A DNA stretch of 64,000 nucleotides, from positions 62,001 through 126,000 of the forward strand of contig CABUID010000004.1 in assembly GCA_902491575.1 (NCBI GenBank), given 5' to 3'. This DNA is from an uncultured Bacillota bacterium. Its GTDB lineage: Bacteria > Bacillota_I > Bacilli_A > RFN20 > CAG-631. A program made the translations under genes and the position numbers. Below the pieces are notes generated by a model, which was not told the DNA's origin, ran no database searches, and saw only the letters and a program-made list of their open reading frames with translations. Shown here one piece after another: positions 9,801 through 19,302 of this stretch; within the stretch, counting starts at the first letter, position 1; each line of letters begins with the position of its first letter.

Positions 9801-11776
9801 GTATTATCCTTAATTCTATCTGGAGCAGCTTCATAAACCTTTGCAATATATTGCATTAATCGATTAAAGTAACTTTCATAGTTTGATAATTTATCAAGGT
9901 ATTCATAAATGTTTTCATTTGTATAAGATGAATTTGGATCAATAAATTCTCTTAATAATGAAGAATCTAATGATAATGAATCAATTTTCTTTAATACGGC
10001 AATGGTATCATTAACTAATTTTTCAACTGCTGTATCATCTAAAGAACTAATATCTACATATCTTGAAACAAAATTCTTAATTCTATCGTAAGACAAATTT
10101 GAAGCTTTTGATACTAATTCACAAACTTCATCTACAAACTTATCTAAACGAGCATCTGTAAATTTTGTCGTATTAAATAATTTGTTTAAATTTTCTGCGT
10201 TATAAAAATTAGCTAAAACGGTTTTATAATCAACTTCTTTTAATAATTCAATATATTCATCTAATGTTTTGTTAGTAATTTTTGTATAAATTTCATCAAT
10301 GGTACTAAAAGCTGTATTAAATATGCCTAATTTAATATCATCTGAAATTGAACTAGAATTACATATTCTTAATAAAAGATTATCTAATTTTTCAGGTGCA
10401 TGAATATCAATATAATATGTTCCATTTTCTACATAAACATCAAAAATTTCAGAAATTTCTTTAGCAGTAGAGCGAATTAAGGAACAATCACCTTGGAAGC
10501 CAATCGTTAAGTCAAAATTTACTGAACCAAAGATTGTATCAATATCCAATGCCCAAGTGATTTTCATTTGTTCATCCGTATAATTCGCAATCTGAGAAGG
10601 TCTTGGTAAATTTTTAATAACTCTTTCTAATCCTGACATTTTAAATTCATTATCATCGTATAATAAATTACCATCAACAGTAACGCTATTAATTGTTTTC
10701 AATAATGAATTAATGGATGTTCCAGGAATAATATTTTGAACTACATCATGTAAATCATCTTTTGTAAAATGAACAGCGTTTGCTAAATCTACAACTCGGT
10801 CCATTCCAATTGAATTTACAATATCAATGATACTATCCATTCCAATTGAATTTACTATATCTTTTACATCATTGTTATTCATCTCAATATTTTGGAAAAT
10901 ATCAATGATTGTATCCATGTCTACAGATACGAAGAAATTAACAGATTCAGTAGAAGAAGAATTCTTAACTATATCTTTAATTTCTGATGAAACTTCTATC
11001 TCATTAATTACATTAACAATGGATTCTTTATTATCAACAACTTTAACAATGTCAACAACATCATCCAAAGAAATCATAATGGATTCTCCATTATCCTTAT
11101 GTTCTTTTACGTTTGCAATTAATTCATCAATTTTTATAGAAACATCTGGTGAGTAACCGGCAGCACCATTTAATTCATAAACATTATCAACAGTTGTTTG
11201 AATAGAATCTGTTAACTGTTCTGCAATATCTGTTAAAATGTCTTCAACTATGGCATCTTCATTATTAGCCATGTATACATTTACATAACGATCTACATAA
11301 AATTCAATAAGTCTATCATAGGTGCCTTCTCCATCTAAAGCATTATCAATAGATTCAAAGTCAACTAATTGATTTTGAATAATAGAACCAATTGTAGAAA
11401 CATCAATATCAGCACCTGCCATCGTACTTGATAATTTATTTCTATTTCTAGAATTTAATTTCTTGCTAGAAGAATCTTCAAAATCCAAATCATCATAAAT
11501 CGCTCTGTAAGTAACAGAAAGAATTGAATTTTTAAGTTCTTTTAAATCCTCCTTAGTAAAATTTTGATACACCCTTATATCAGAATTTAGAAGCAACTTT
11601 ATTTCATTGTTCTGATAAGATAGTGTGTAATAATCTGTAGAGTAAAGTCTATCTGATTCAGCAGCTTTTACTCTATATACATCAGACCCTACTGCACTAA
11701 ATATGGAACCAAACACCATAAACAGTGCCATAAAGATTGATGTAAGCACTTTTAAATACTTACTTTTTCTTTTCAT
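6803..11776 (-). CDS. Giant membrane-anchored surface protein with Ig-like and MBG-type repeats
   Basis: About 1657 residues, starting at the ATG at 11776 after a GGGGAGAG ribosome site. Order: signal peptide (~1-44); a ~700-residue helical N-terminal region rich in short Asp/Val/Ile repeats; an Ig-like domain near 790-860 (YQWYKND, DSGKYYCEV); six MBG/YDG-type repeats near 862-1325 (WDYxxAFTYDGxEK ... AGTY ... WTIEK); a membrane-proximal beta domain; a transmembrane helix near 1470-1492; and a ~160-residue tail that would lie in the cytoplasm. There is no LPxTG motif. It is probably a cell-surface adhesin or stalk; no ligand can be named. Two repeats are almost identical in DNA (8031-8185 and 8262-8416). 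Confidence 0.8.
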   Translation of the reverse strand: MKRKSKYLKVLTSIFMALFMVFGSIFSAVGSDVYRVKAAESDRLYSTDYYTLSYQNNEIKLLLNSDIRVYQNFTKEDLKELKNSILSVTYRAIYDDLDFEDSSSKKLNSRNRNKLSSTMAGADIDVSTIGSIIQNQLVDFESIDNALDGEGTYDRLIEFYVDRYVNVYMANNEDAIVEDILTDIAEQLTDSIQTTVDNVYELNGAAGYSPDVSIKIDELIANVKEHKDNGESIMISLDDVVDIVKVVDNKESIVNVINEIEVSSEIKDIVKNSSSTESVNFFVSVDMDTIIDIFQNIEMNNNDVKDIVNSIGMDSIIDIVNSIGMDRVVDLANAVHFTKDDLHDVVQNIIPGTSINSLLKTINSVTVDGNLLYDDNEFKMSGLERVIKNLPRPSQIANYTDEQMKITWALDIDTIFGSVNFDLTIGFQGDCSLIRSTAKEISEIFDVYVENGTYYIDIHAPEKLDNLLLRICNSSSISDDIKLGIFNTAFSTIDEIYTKITNKTLDEYIELLKEVDYKTVLANFYNAENLNKLFNTTKFTDARLDKFVDEVCELVSKASNLSYDRIKNFVSRYVDISSLDDTAVEKLVNDTIAVLKKIDSLSLDSSLLREFIDPNSSYTNENIYEYLDKLSNYESYFNRLMQYIAKVYEAAPDRIKDNTILDYYQGNGQFAYSGTINLNIEKLLVTLSSSYGEKIYEALSMVFDRLPSQIKVSITAEIPDVYQVTYNIGNETKVGMLPVGANLDFFANTQSINNYPIQKWVDVNGMEYTTMPATDIELFAVTEFEAYINDGIVKVYDGEPYTLEVTTMPDDNYTYQWYKNDTAIVGATSSTYDVVNVADSGKYYCEVYSEASYNLTKTVEVIISKAQIDATKLQWDYTNAFTYDGIEKTVTLLNLPDVVHVVYDGNYATDAGTYNATAVLEVLDENYEIVGNVADLKWTINPKEVNVVWENEEQYVYNGNVKPIPTATYEDVNGNLVYLAVVESNGKEFKDAGMYLFEATNSNSNYVLANSSLSVNIEKAKVDVSGLTWDYDGAFTYDGTEKVVELSGTVANATAVYTNNAKTNAGTYTASVTFNPVNENYEIVGNIADLEWTIEKAVVDVSGLTWDYDGAFTYDETEKVVELSETVSGVRAVYTNNTQTDAGTYTASVTFELTNDNYVLVGSVADLVWTIEKGQIKLYEFRWDYTSTFVYDGSEKTVELSETVSGVRAVYTNNTQTDAGTYTASVTFELTNDNYVLVGSVADLVWTIEKAEVDVSKLNWNYTNAFTYDGTEKTVTLSNAPEFLDIVYFNNVQTEVGSYQAVATIKSNSNNYSVTGVVAPLNWEIKASTSPVDKVNEMTYEDENGVVIVKVTAENGVDSTNSLTVKDETNSTKDVDLSSLVKENEKANILLTYDISFTNANNEVVNYNDNFTVNVLIPENLRDNNNLKVVHIAEDGTVTNMSATRDGNYLTFATTHFSQYAIVEVTPVNASPAWWVWVLIALAVIIIVLLLVLLLRGKNSKGKENVSTNALVETTDYNENDYLVMNSNGKVEQVKLYEAQDDDVLLATLTKDYVIGKVENENLSMFKEHHLILNTVGKVHDENGTISIDMFKEPIKIVAEPNDVNVEKFVVNRSNDNIIVELNQQEVSIKVTNKEEPYQIEENDNLIIIHVSKNLNN
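8031..8185. repeat. Near-identical MBG repeat unit, copy 1
   Basis: About 155 bp almost identical to 8262-8416 with an offset of 231 bp, exactly 77 codons, so one repeat unit was recently duplicated in frame. Confidence 0.85.
8262..8416. repeat. Near-identical MBG repeat unit, copy 2
   Basis: Partner of 8031-8185, with only a handful of substitutions. It is a hot spot for unequal recombination inside the surface-protein gene. Confidence 0.85.
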
Positions 11777-11908
11777 ATAGTTTTCTCTCCCCTTATACAT
11801 TATATTTAATTATAAGCATGTTATTATTATAAAATATTTTTTATAATAAATAAATATAAAAATTAAATATTCTTAAAAAAAGGCTAATTTTTTATAATTT
11901 TTTGTCTT

Positions 11909-14900
11909 TTATTTTTTAAATAAGATATTTTTTCTCTTTAAAATATACAAAATAACACCTATAGCACCTAATACAATTAAAGTAATTCCAATTATTTTAA
12001 TTGTTTTTATTATACTTATTCTTTTTGGTTTTTCATTCTGCGGAATTTCTGTTTTTTCAAAAATTGCTGTAAATTCAAGATCTTTTGTTACAAGAGTATC
12101 TTTCTTATCCCAACTTACAAAATGATATGAATAATCTCCATCACTTGCTTTTTTAGGGTCAGCAGGAAATTCAATCTCGTCACCATATTCATATGTTTTT
12201 GTAAAAATAACTTCCCCATCTGAAATAAATTTCACTGTATATTTAACAGTTGTGCAAGAAACAATAATATAAACATCCATTGCAGGCATGTAGAAACTAT
12301 TGTTCATACATTTAATGATTTCACCAGAATAACCAAGAATAGTTAATTCATCTAATTGTATTCCATTTTTTAACAATTTAGTATCAAAAGTTACCAACTC
12401 GTTATATCTATATTGCTCAGATTGCAAGGTAATTTCAACATTTTCATTAGACGATAATATTACATTATACAAAGGATAAATATGATATAGTTTTTGCGTT
12501 TCTAATGTACATATCAATTGATTGTTTTGAAAAGTATATCTTTCTAAAACTTCTTCATTTTGTGCATTATAAGAATACAATGATGAATGAGAAATATCAA
12601 ATTGACCATTAATAAAAGCAGAAACTTGATAGGAATTTGCTTTTTCTCCTTTTTCATCCTGTAAGTTTAATGAATAAAAGTATTCACCAAATCCTTTATC
12701 CTCCAAATAAACATCTAAAATCGTATGAATCCCTTTTTTCAGTTGTAAAATAGTAGAACTAGAGAAAACAAGTTCTAAATTTTTATGAATTATTTTAACG
12801 GAATAAGTATTATTTTCCTCAATAACTTCTTCCAGAAAATATTTCATATTTAAAAAATCTAACGATTCAAAATTCATACAATTAATAACAATGGTGTCAT
12901 TAGAATTGGATATTTCTGCATTTATCCCGTCTTGTTCAATTAAAAATTTTTTAGTAAATATAGCTTCATAAGTAGCATCAGATGTAACCACGTCAACCTC
13001 TTGATCCCATGATTGAAACTGAAAAAAATAATTGCCTTCAAATTTTTTTTCTAGATTGCCTGAAAATTCTGGTGTTGTACCATAAACATAATATTCAATG
13101 GTTTCTTTACCATCTACAATCCACGTTATTTTATATTGTTGTAAAGTAATACCTTTAAAGACTGGAAAAACTTTTCCTTCTTTTAAAACATTAGATAAAT
13201 CTAACTTTTCTCCATCTTCATATTCCCAATGGGAAAACTCATAGTGACTATAAATTTCATCAGCCGATTTAGTTGGCAAAGTATCTTCATAAACAATATA
13301 TGAACCTAATTCCGTTTCATATCTACTTATAAATTGACCTTCCTCATCATAAAAATCTATTGATACTACCGATGAATTTCTAAATTTTTTATCTATGGAT
13401 GAAGATAAAGTTATAGTGACATCTTCATTATATTCTTCTCGTTTAAGTAAATTTTGTTGTTCATAAATATGGATTAATTCGAGTATTTCTTGTGGAACAA
13501 TAAATGGTGTTGGTTCTACAGGTTCTTTTACTTCTTCAGGACAAATTGGTTCTTCCACTTCTTCAGGAGGATTCCCTGGATTTAAAACTTCTATAGGTTC
13601 AAGTGGTTTTGCCACTTCTTCAGGAGCAACTGGTAAAGGCACTTCCTCAGGAGCAATTGGTTCTATCGGTTTTTCTGGATAACCTATTACTATTGGATAA
13701 GAAAAACCATCAATATCTACAAAATGAAGATCGTTTTCTAATATTTCTAAAATAGTTTTATTTTCGATTGTCCATGAATCATTGAAAATAGCAGCATTTT
13801 TATTAGAAGGATTTAGATTTCCTTCGTAATTATAAACAGGTTTATCATCAATCGCATTACAAACTACTGCAAGTTGTGCTATTAAAATTAAATACTTTTC
13901 ACTTTTGCCAAGTTGTTTCAAAGCACTATCTACCCATCCTGAACGATAAAGCTTTTCAAGAGATCTTAATAGTTTTTCTAAATTGGTTTTGATTGTTTTA
14001 TAATTTGCTTTATAATAAGTATATTTTTCTTTTTCGCTTTGTAAAGAAAAATAATCTTGAAAAATTTCTTTTAAAGCGATTGTCGCTTTTTCTGCATCAT
14101 CAATAACTGCTGGGTCAGCATTTAATTGTTCTAATTCTTCTTTTCTTTCAAGTACCGTTGTAACAGAATCACCCATAACAGCATTATAAATACTTCTATC
14201 TAAAGAAGTCATGGAAGTAACAATTAATTCCATTGCAGAAAGTTGATATCTTACTTTTTCCATATAAGACTCATATGTTTTATAATTTTCTAAATATGTT
14301 GCATATAATGAATCATAATTCGCTTTTTCATTAAGATAATTTTGATAAGCAATTACAGCTGATTCATATTTTTCTTTTTCGTTTAAATATTGATGATATT
14401 TTGAAAGATTTAGTTGATAATTTTCATAATCAATTAAATATTGATCATAATTTTTTTTAGCTGCATCATAGTTTTTTTTATCAAAAAGATATTGATGATA
14501 TTTTGTAAGATCTTGTTGATAATTTTCATAATCAATTAAGTATTGATGATAAAGATCTAAATCAATAACATATTGTTGCTTTGCTAACTCATATTTTTGA
14601 TTTTCAGTATTTATAATATCGTTATTAACATAATATTCAGCAAGATTATAAGATTGATTAATAAAAATATTAACGTCCGTTTTATTTAAAATAAAATCGG
14701 ATTTATATACTACATTTATGACTTCATCACTTTCTAAAACATTTTCAAACACACACTCGTATTTATTTGTTTGAATATTATATTCCAATAAATAGGTTTG
14801 ACTGTTTAATGTTGACTCATAAGGAATCCATGTCACTTTACGATTTTGGTTATCTATATAACTATATGGCACAGCTTGAACAATTAAACTATCATCGTGT

Positions 14901-15175
14901 AAAAAAGTAGAAATATATGAATTAGGAATTTTCCCTTCATATTTTAAACCATCTTCTTGTGTGATTAAGTAATTACTTTCTTGTTGAGAAATTTTATCAT
15001 TAATTATTAGTTCCATCAATTGATTTGCTGGTAAAAACATTGTATCTGAAGAATTGATTTTAGAGAAATCAAAAGAATTTGTTTGTGCCTTTGCATTTAA
15101 AGTTATATTTTTGAACATACATAAAAAAGTAAATGAAAGAATAAATGTATTCTTGAGAAAACCTTTAAAATTCAT
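11909..15175 (-). CDS. Large surface protein with Tyr-rich helical stalk, Pro-rich region and InlB-like repeats
   Basis: 1088 residues. A signal peptide (cleavage near AKA-QT, residue ~31) is followed by a globular domain and a Tyr-spaced helical region at ~195-305 built on YHQYLxDYENYQ-like units. A helical region comes next, then a Pro/Glu/Val region at ~495-560 (PEEV repeats). Two InlB B-repeat-like modules lie at ~678-742 and ~977-1043, each ending W-D ... AxFxK, and a C-terminal transmembrane helix with a basic tail (~1055-1088) anchors it. The helical-plus-proline plan recalls the A and P regions of streptococcal antigen I/II, but no homology is proven. Probable adhesin. Confidence 0.75.
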   Translation of the reverse strand: MNFKGFLKNTFILSFTFLCMFKNITLNAKAQTNSFDFSKINSSDTMFLPANQLMELIINDKISQQESNYLITQEDGLKYEGKIPNSYISTFLHDDSLIVQAVPYSYIDNQNRKVTWIPYESTLNSQTYLLEYNIQTNKYECVFENVLESDEVINVVYKSDFILNKTDVNIFINQSYNLAEYYVNNDIINTENQKYELAKQQYVIDLDLYHQYLIDYENYQQDLTKYHQYLFDKKNYDAAKKNYDQYLIDYENYQLNLSKYHQYLNEKEKYESAVIAYQNYLNEKANYDSLYATYLENYKTYESYMEKVRYQLSAMELIVTSMTSLDRSIYNAVMGDSVTTVLERKEELEQLNADPAVIDDAEKATIALKEIFQDYFSLQSEKEKYTYYKANYKTIKTNLEKLLRSLEKLYRSGWVDSALKQLGKSEKYLILIAQLAVVCNAIDDKPVYNYEGNLNPSNKNAAIFNDSWTIENKTILEILENDLHFVDIDGFSYPIVIGYPEKPIEPIAPEEVPLPVAPEEVAKPLEPIEVLNPGNPPEEVEEPICPEEVKEPVEPTPFIVPQEILELIHIYEQQNLLKREEYNEDVTITLSSSIDKKFRNSSVVSIDFYDEEGQFISRYETELGSYIVYEDTLPTKSADEIYSHYEFSHWEYEDGEKLDLSNVLKEGKVFPVFKGITLQQYKITWIVDGKETIEYYVYGTTPEFSGNLEKKFEGNYFFQFQSWDQEVDVVTSDATYEAIFTKKFLIEQDGINAEISNSNDTIVINCMNFESLDFLNMKYFLEEVIEENNTYSVKIIHKNLELVFSSSTILQLKKGIHTILDVYLEDKGFGEYFYSLNLQDEKGEKANSYQVSAFINGQFDISHSSLYSYNAQNEEVLERYTFQNNQLICTLETQKLYHIYPLYNVILSSNENVEITLQSEQYRYNELVTFDTKLLKNGIQLDELTILGYSGEIIKCMNNSFYMPAMDVYIIVSCTTVKYTVKFISDGEVIFTKTYEYGDEIEFPADPKKASDGDYSYHFVSWDKKDTLVTKDLEFTAIFEKTEIPQNEKPKRISIIKTIKIIGITLIVLGAIGVILYILKRKNILFKK

Positions 15176-15331
15176 TTTTATTGTCTTCCTTTCATTTTTC
15201 CTTTTCTACTAGGAAAATAATTCTTATATATATTTATATCATTATTTCAAGAATTTTGGAATCTTTAAAAATTATTTTTCATAAAATCCCTTATTTTTCC
15301 AGTACTTTATAAAAAGCGATGAATTTAAAAT

Positions 15332-17302
15332 TTATTCATCGCTTGTCTTAAATTTTCTAGAATGGATACGCAATTGTAAGGATAGATAATATATAATTCT
15401 TTGAATTTCACTTTTTATGTTTTTATTGTTTGATAAAGTTTTTTGAATTTGCTTTAATTGTCTTATTATATTTTTACAATCTAAAGTTTTTATTTTACTT
15501 AATTGTTTAATGACTGGTGTGATATCCTTATAAAAATAATTCTTTCTCTCTTTTAAACTTTTCAAAAAAGTTTGTAATATAATTTGTGGATGGCTATGAG
15601 GATGAACACTTTCTAAACGATTCACAGACATTTTTAAATTTTTCTGGCAGTCTTTTCTTTTAATTAAGTCATTTAATTGAAAAAGAGCATATCCATCTGC
15701 TTTATTTTCAACTAATGTATTGATTTGCTCAACAACAAGCATCGATGGAAGATTTTTTTCCATACACATTATTCCAGTGTAAGAAAAAGCATTTCCTTTA
15801 TTAAAAGACACAAGTTCTTTTGTTGCGTTTGCAATTTCTGAACAACCAATATAATAAGCCATTGGAAAAGTTAAATCCAACCGACCTTTTTTTGCCCATT
15901 CTTCCCAATTTTGCATTTTATTATTAATAGCATAATGAATATCTGAACAAACAGATGTTGAAATAAAACAAGATGGTTTTACACGATTCACTAATTTTTT
16001 TATTTCTTTTACTAAAAGATTAATTTTTTTACAGCGATACTCTACCCATAATTGATTAATTTTCGGATCTTTAACGAGTTCTTTGACTTCACCTTGTAAT
16101 TGATAAATTTCTTTAAACTCATTCATTGCGTAATGGGTATATCCATTTGATGAATACAATTCTAAATTACCATGTGGATATCGAACGTAATCTATATTAA
16201 TACCATCAAAATCATAATTTGTAAATAATTCTTCAAAAATAGATAGAATATAATTTAAGCATTCAGGATTAGCCGGATCTAACCATATAAAATCATCCTC
16301 ATTATGTTCATTATTATTTCCCTGAATAGTAGAACCATCATAATTCACCATATGCCATTCGTTTTTATAACTTTCTTTCCACTGAATATGCTTTTCACCA
16401 ACAAAAAAACATTCTACCCAAGCATGAACTTCTATATTCCTTTTATGTGCCTCTGTTATAAAAGCTTTCAAATAATCATTTTGATAATCTTCTCCATAAT
16501 ATCCATTTACAACTTCTTCATTCGTTTGTGTTATTTTTGATTGTCCAGGAATATCCCCATTGTAAAAAGATTCCAAATACACTCCATTAATATTGCATGA
16601 TTTACAAATATCTAAAGTTTCTTTTATTTCGCTTAAATTTTGTTCATGTGGCCTAGTCCATACATTTCTTGATTCTATTCGTCTTGAATTTGAAGTTAAT
16701 AAATATAACTTATTTAATTTTTTTAAAACATTTTTATAATCTTTCAAAAAGTTATTATATTCCATATTATATAAATTCTTTTTATGAATTATTTTTTTCA
16801 TTTTTTCTTTCAAAAAATTTATATTTTCTAATTCATATTCAATTTTTCTTTTATCTATCAAATATGCATTTTTTATTGCCTTTTTATATCTTTTTTCAAT
16901 CGCTTTCTTTTTCGTACATAAATCTAAATAATAAGAAACCAAATAATTTGTTTCTACTAATAATTGTTTTGTTTCTTTAACAATGTGTATTTTACTTCCT
17001 AATAATATATTATTTTGAATAAAATTTGCTGCAATTTCATTACCAGATAGGACATATCCATTTTTAGGAATTCTAACTCTATCTGCTAAATCAACAACAA
17101 TACCTTTTGAATTTACTGCCGCTTCATATCCCCAAGCATTGACACCAGTACCATTTTTTTTAGTTTTATTATAATAATTATCTGTATAAATATTTAACTG
17201 GTTTGGTCCTCTCATTGAAGGAATATATTTCCATTTATAATTATCTTTTTCACTTGGATCTATAAAATCATATGTATAACTTACTTTAGATAAATATTCC
17301 AT
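15332..17302 (-). CDS. Family-10-like glycosyl hydrolase (GHL10) without a signal peptide
   Basis: 656 residues. The N-terminal ~120 residues resemble the phosphodiester-glycosidase-like region often joined to these enzymes (GTGVNAWGYEAAV, IPKNGYVLSGNE). A Lys-rich coiled coil (~125-205) links to the TIM-barrel: NGVYLESFYNG, EVHAWVECFF, FIWLDPANPECL, then FDGINIDYVRYPHG holding the family's acidic residues, and LTFPMAYYIGCS. The C-terminal ~100 residues are helical. GHL10 proteins act on cell-wall or other glycans and are normally exported. No signal peptide or anchor is seen here, which is odd. A GAGAGG ribosome site precedes the ATG. Confidence 0.8.
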   Translation of the reverse strand: MEYLSKVSYTYDFIDPSEKDNYKWKYIPSMRGPNQLNIYTDNYYNKTKKNGTGVNAWGYEAAVNSKGIVVDLADRVRIPKNGYVLSGNEIAANFIQNNILLGSKIHIVKETKQLLVETNYLVSYYLDLCTKKKAIEKRYKKAIKNAYLIDKRKIEYELENINFLKEKMKKIIHKKNLYNMEYNNFLKDYKNVLKKLNKLYLLTSNSRRIESRNVWTRPHEQNLSEIKETLDICKSCNINGVYLESFYNGDIPGQSKITQTNEEVVNGYYGEDYQNDYLKAFITEAHKRNIEVHAWVECFFVGEKHIQWKESYKNEWHMVNYDGSTIQGNNNEHNEDDFIWLDPANPECLNYILSIFEELFTNYDFDGINIDYVRYPHGNLELYSSNGYTHYAMNEFKEIYQLQGEVKELVKDPKINQLWVEYRCKKINLLVKEIKKLVNRVKPSCFISTSVCSDIHYAINNKMQNWEEWAKKGRLDLTFPMAYYIGCSEIANATKELVSFNKGNAFSYTGIMCMEKNLPSMLVVEQINTLVENKADGYALFQLNDLIKRKDCQKNLKMSVNRLESVHPHSHPQIILQTFLKSLKERKNYFYKDITPVIKQLSKIKTLDCKNIIRQLKQIQKTLSNNKNIKSEIQRIIYYLSLQLRIHSRKFKTSDE

Positions 17303-17343
17303 TATATTTTCCTCTCTTTATTTACTTTTCTACATTCATTCTA

Positions 17344-17372
17344 ACAAAAAAACGTCTTCAAATGAAGACGTT
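17344..17372 (-). terminator. Terminator of trxA
   Basis: A perfect 10-bp stem AACGTCTTCA/TGAAGACGTT with a 2-base loop, followed on the minus strand by a T run. Confidence 0.85.
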
Positions 17373-17375
17373 AAT

Positions 17376-17690
17376 TTATTCAAAAATCGTTTTAATATTT
17401 TCTAATATCGTAATTTTAGGTTTAAAACCAAGTTCGCGCAATGCCATTTTTTGATTTTTAATATAAACTACTGTTGGAATAGACATCACTCCAAATAATT
17501 CTGATAATTCACTTGCTTGGTCTACATCAACTTTGACAAAAGTGATATTTTCTTTTTCTTTTGCAACTTCTTCAATAATTGGCGATAACATTTTACATGG
17601 ATTACACCAATTCGCATAAAAATCAATGATTACATTATTATTATTATTTATTAACTGTTCAAATTCTTCTTTCGTTGTTATGTGTTGCAT
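17376..17690 (-). CDS. trxA: Thioredoxin
   Basis: 104 residues with the thioredoxin fold: VIIDFYANWCNPCKMLSPII holds the redox pair in WCNPCK (the common form is WCGPC), then KVDVDQ and the cis-proline segment VMSIPTVVYI. It reduces disulfides in cytosolic proteins. It lies 10 bases after the SpoVIF-like gene, so the two are likely one operon. Confidence 0.92.
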   Translation of the reverse strand: MQHITTKEEFEQLINNNNNVIIDFYANWCNPCKMLSPIIEEVAKEKENITFVKVDVDQASELSELFGVMSIPTVVYIKNQKMALRELGFKPKITILENIKTIFE

Positions 17691-17700
17691 TTTTTTCTCC

Positions 17701-17946
17701 TTAAATATTATTATTCATTTTTTTTATTTCATCATTTATTTGATTATTTTTTACTGCATTGACAATTTTATCTTCTTTTTCTTTATCTACTTCTTTACCT
17801 GCCATTGTAGCAATAGTATGAATTAATTCTCTTAAATTATTTTCATCACCCATATTTTTATTTTGAATAGATTTTGCCAAATTTATAATATCATTTTTTT
17901 TGACATTTGTTTTCTTTTCAACTTTATTAAATAAATTATTATTCAT
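17701..17946 (-). CDS. spoVIF: SpoVIF-like sporulation protein
   Basis: 81 residues. The pattern KTNVKKNDIINLAKSIQNK, then LRELIHTIATMAGKEV and KEKEDKIVNAVKNN matches stage VI sporulation protein F (YjcC), a small protein needed for late coat assembly in Bacillus. The length fits. It is followed closely by trxA. The assignment is by remembered family pattern only, but it agrees with the cotJ genes elsewhere in the window. Confidence 0.8.
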   Translation of the reverse strand: MNNNLFNKVEKKTNVKKNDIINLAKSIQNKNMGDENNLRELIHTIATMAGKEVDKEKEDKIVNAVKNNQINDEIKKMNNNI

Positions 17947-17990
17947 TAGGATACCTCCCTATATCATTATATGATAATAATGAAAAATAA

Positions 17991-19301
17991 TTATTCTCTT
18001 GCACGACAAATTATTTTTAATGGTGTTCCTTCAAAATCAATTCTTTCTCTGAGTTTATTTTCTAAATAACGCTTGTATGAAAAATGCATATAAGTAGGTT
18101 CGTTTACAAATAGAATAATTAACGGAGGATTTGTTGATACTTGATTTGCATAAAAGATTTTTAAGCGTCCTCCATTAAAATCAGGCGTAGGATTATACGC
18201 ATAAGCATCTAAAATGATTTCATTTACAATACTTGTAGGAATATGTTTACTAGCATTTTTATAAACTCGAGCGATTTCTTCAGTAATTTGCCCTACTCTT
18301 TGCTTTGTTAAAGCACTTACGAACAAAAATGTAGCATATGAACAAAATTTAAAATTTTCCTTTAAATCCTGAACAAAATCCTGCATTGTTATTTTGGTTT
18401 TATCAACTAAGTCCCATTTATTTACTATAATAATTAAAGGCTTGGATTCTTCTACTGCGTAACTAACAATACTTCTATCTTGCTCTACTATGCCTTTTTC
18501 ACCATCGATTACCAGTAAAACAACATCACTTCTTTCAATTGCGGATAAAGCTCTCAGTGCTGCATATTTGTCTATTGCCTCATATTCTTTTCCCTTCTTT
18601 TTTAAACCTGCTGTATCAATGATTACATATTTTTGACCATCCCGAATAAATAATGAGTCTATCGAATCACGTGTGGTCCCCTCAATATTAGAAACAATAA
18701 CTCTTTCTTCATTTAATATAGCATTATATAATGATGACTTTCCTACATTTGGTCGACCAATTAAAGAAAAATGAATCTCATCATTACTTTCTTCCATTTT
18801 AAATTTTGGTAATAATTCAATAATTTTATCTAATAAATCTCCTATGCCAATACCGTGTGTTGTAGAACAAATGATAATATCACTATCTATACCTAATTTA
18901 TAGTAATCGTAAGCATTAGATGTTAATGTAATATCATCTATTTTATTCACTACTAAAATAATAGGTTTTTGCGATTTTTTTAACATTTTTGCTATTAAAT
19001 AATCATCATCAGAAACATTAACTCTTCCATCACATAAAAATATAATCACATCTGCTTCATCAATCGCTATCTGTGTTTGTATACGGATATTTTCTTGAAA
19101 AGGTTTATTTTCAATTTCGATTCCACCAGTATCAATAACAGTAAAATTTCTCGTTAACCAAGAAGCTGTAGCATAAATTCTATCTCGAGTTACACCTGGT
19201 TCATCAAAAACAATCGATTTTCTTTCACCAATTATTCTATTAAATAAAGAGGACTTACCCACATTTGGTTTTCCTACAATCGCTACTTTAGCTTTTTTCA
19301 T
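17991..19301 (-). CDS. der: Ribosome-assembly GTPase Der (EngA)
   Basis: 436 residues, the full Der length, with two tandem GTPase domains. First: GKPNVGKSSLFN, DTGG, NKID. Second: GRPNVGKSSLYN, DTAGLKKKGK, NKWD. The C-terminal KH-like domain ends in KIICRARE. Der is needed for 50S subunit maturation. It lies one base after cmk on the same strand, the usual cmk-der pairing in Bacillota. Confidence 0.96.
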   Translation of the reverse strand: MKKAKVAIVGKPNVGKSSLFNRIIGERKSIVFDEPGVTRDRIYATASWLTRNFTVIDTGGIEIENKPFQENIRIQTQIAIDEADVIIFLCDGRVNVSDDDYLIAKMLKKSQKPIILVVNKIDDITLTSNAYDYYKLGIDSDIIICSTTHGIGIGDLLDKIIELLPKFKMEESNDEIHFSLIGRPNVGKSSLYNAILNEERVIVSNIEGTTRDSIDSLFIRDGQKYVIIDTAGLKKKGKEYEAIDKYAALRALSAIERSDVVLLVIDGEKGIVEQDRSIVSYAVEESKPLIIIVNKWDLVDKTKITMQDFVQDLKENFKFCSYATFLFVSALTKQRVGQITEEIARVYKNASKHIPTSIVNEIILDAYAYNPTPDFNGGRLKIFYANQVSTNPPLIILFVNEPTYMHFSYKRYLENKLRERIDFEGTPLKIICRARE

Positions 19302-19302
19302 A

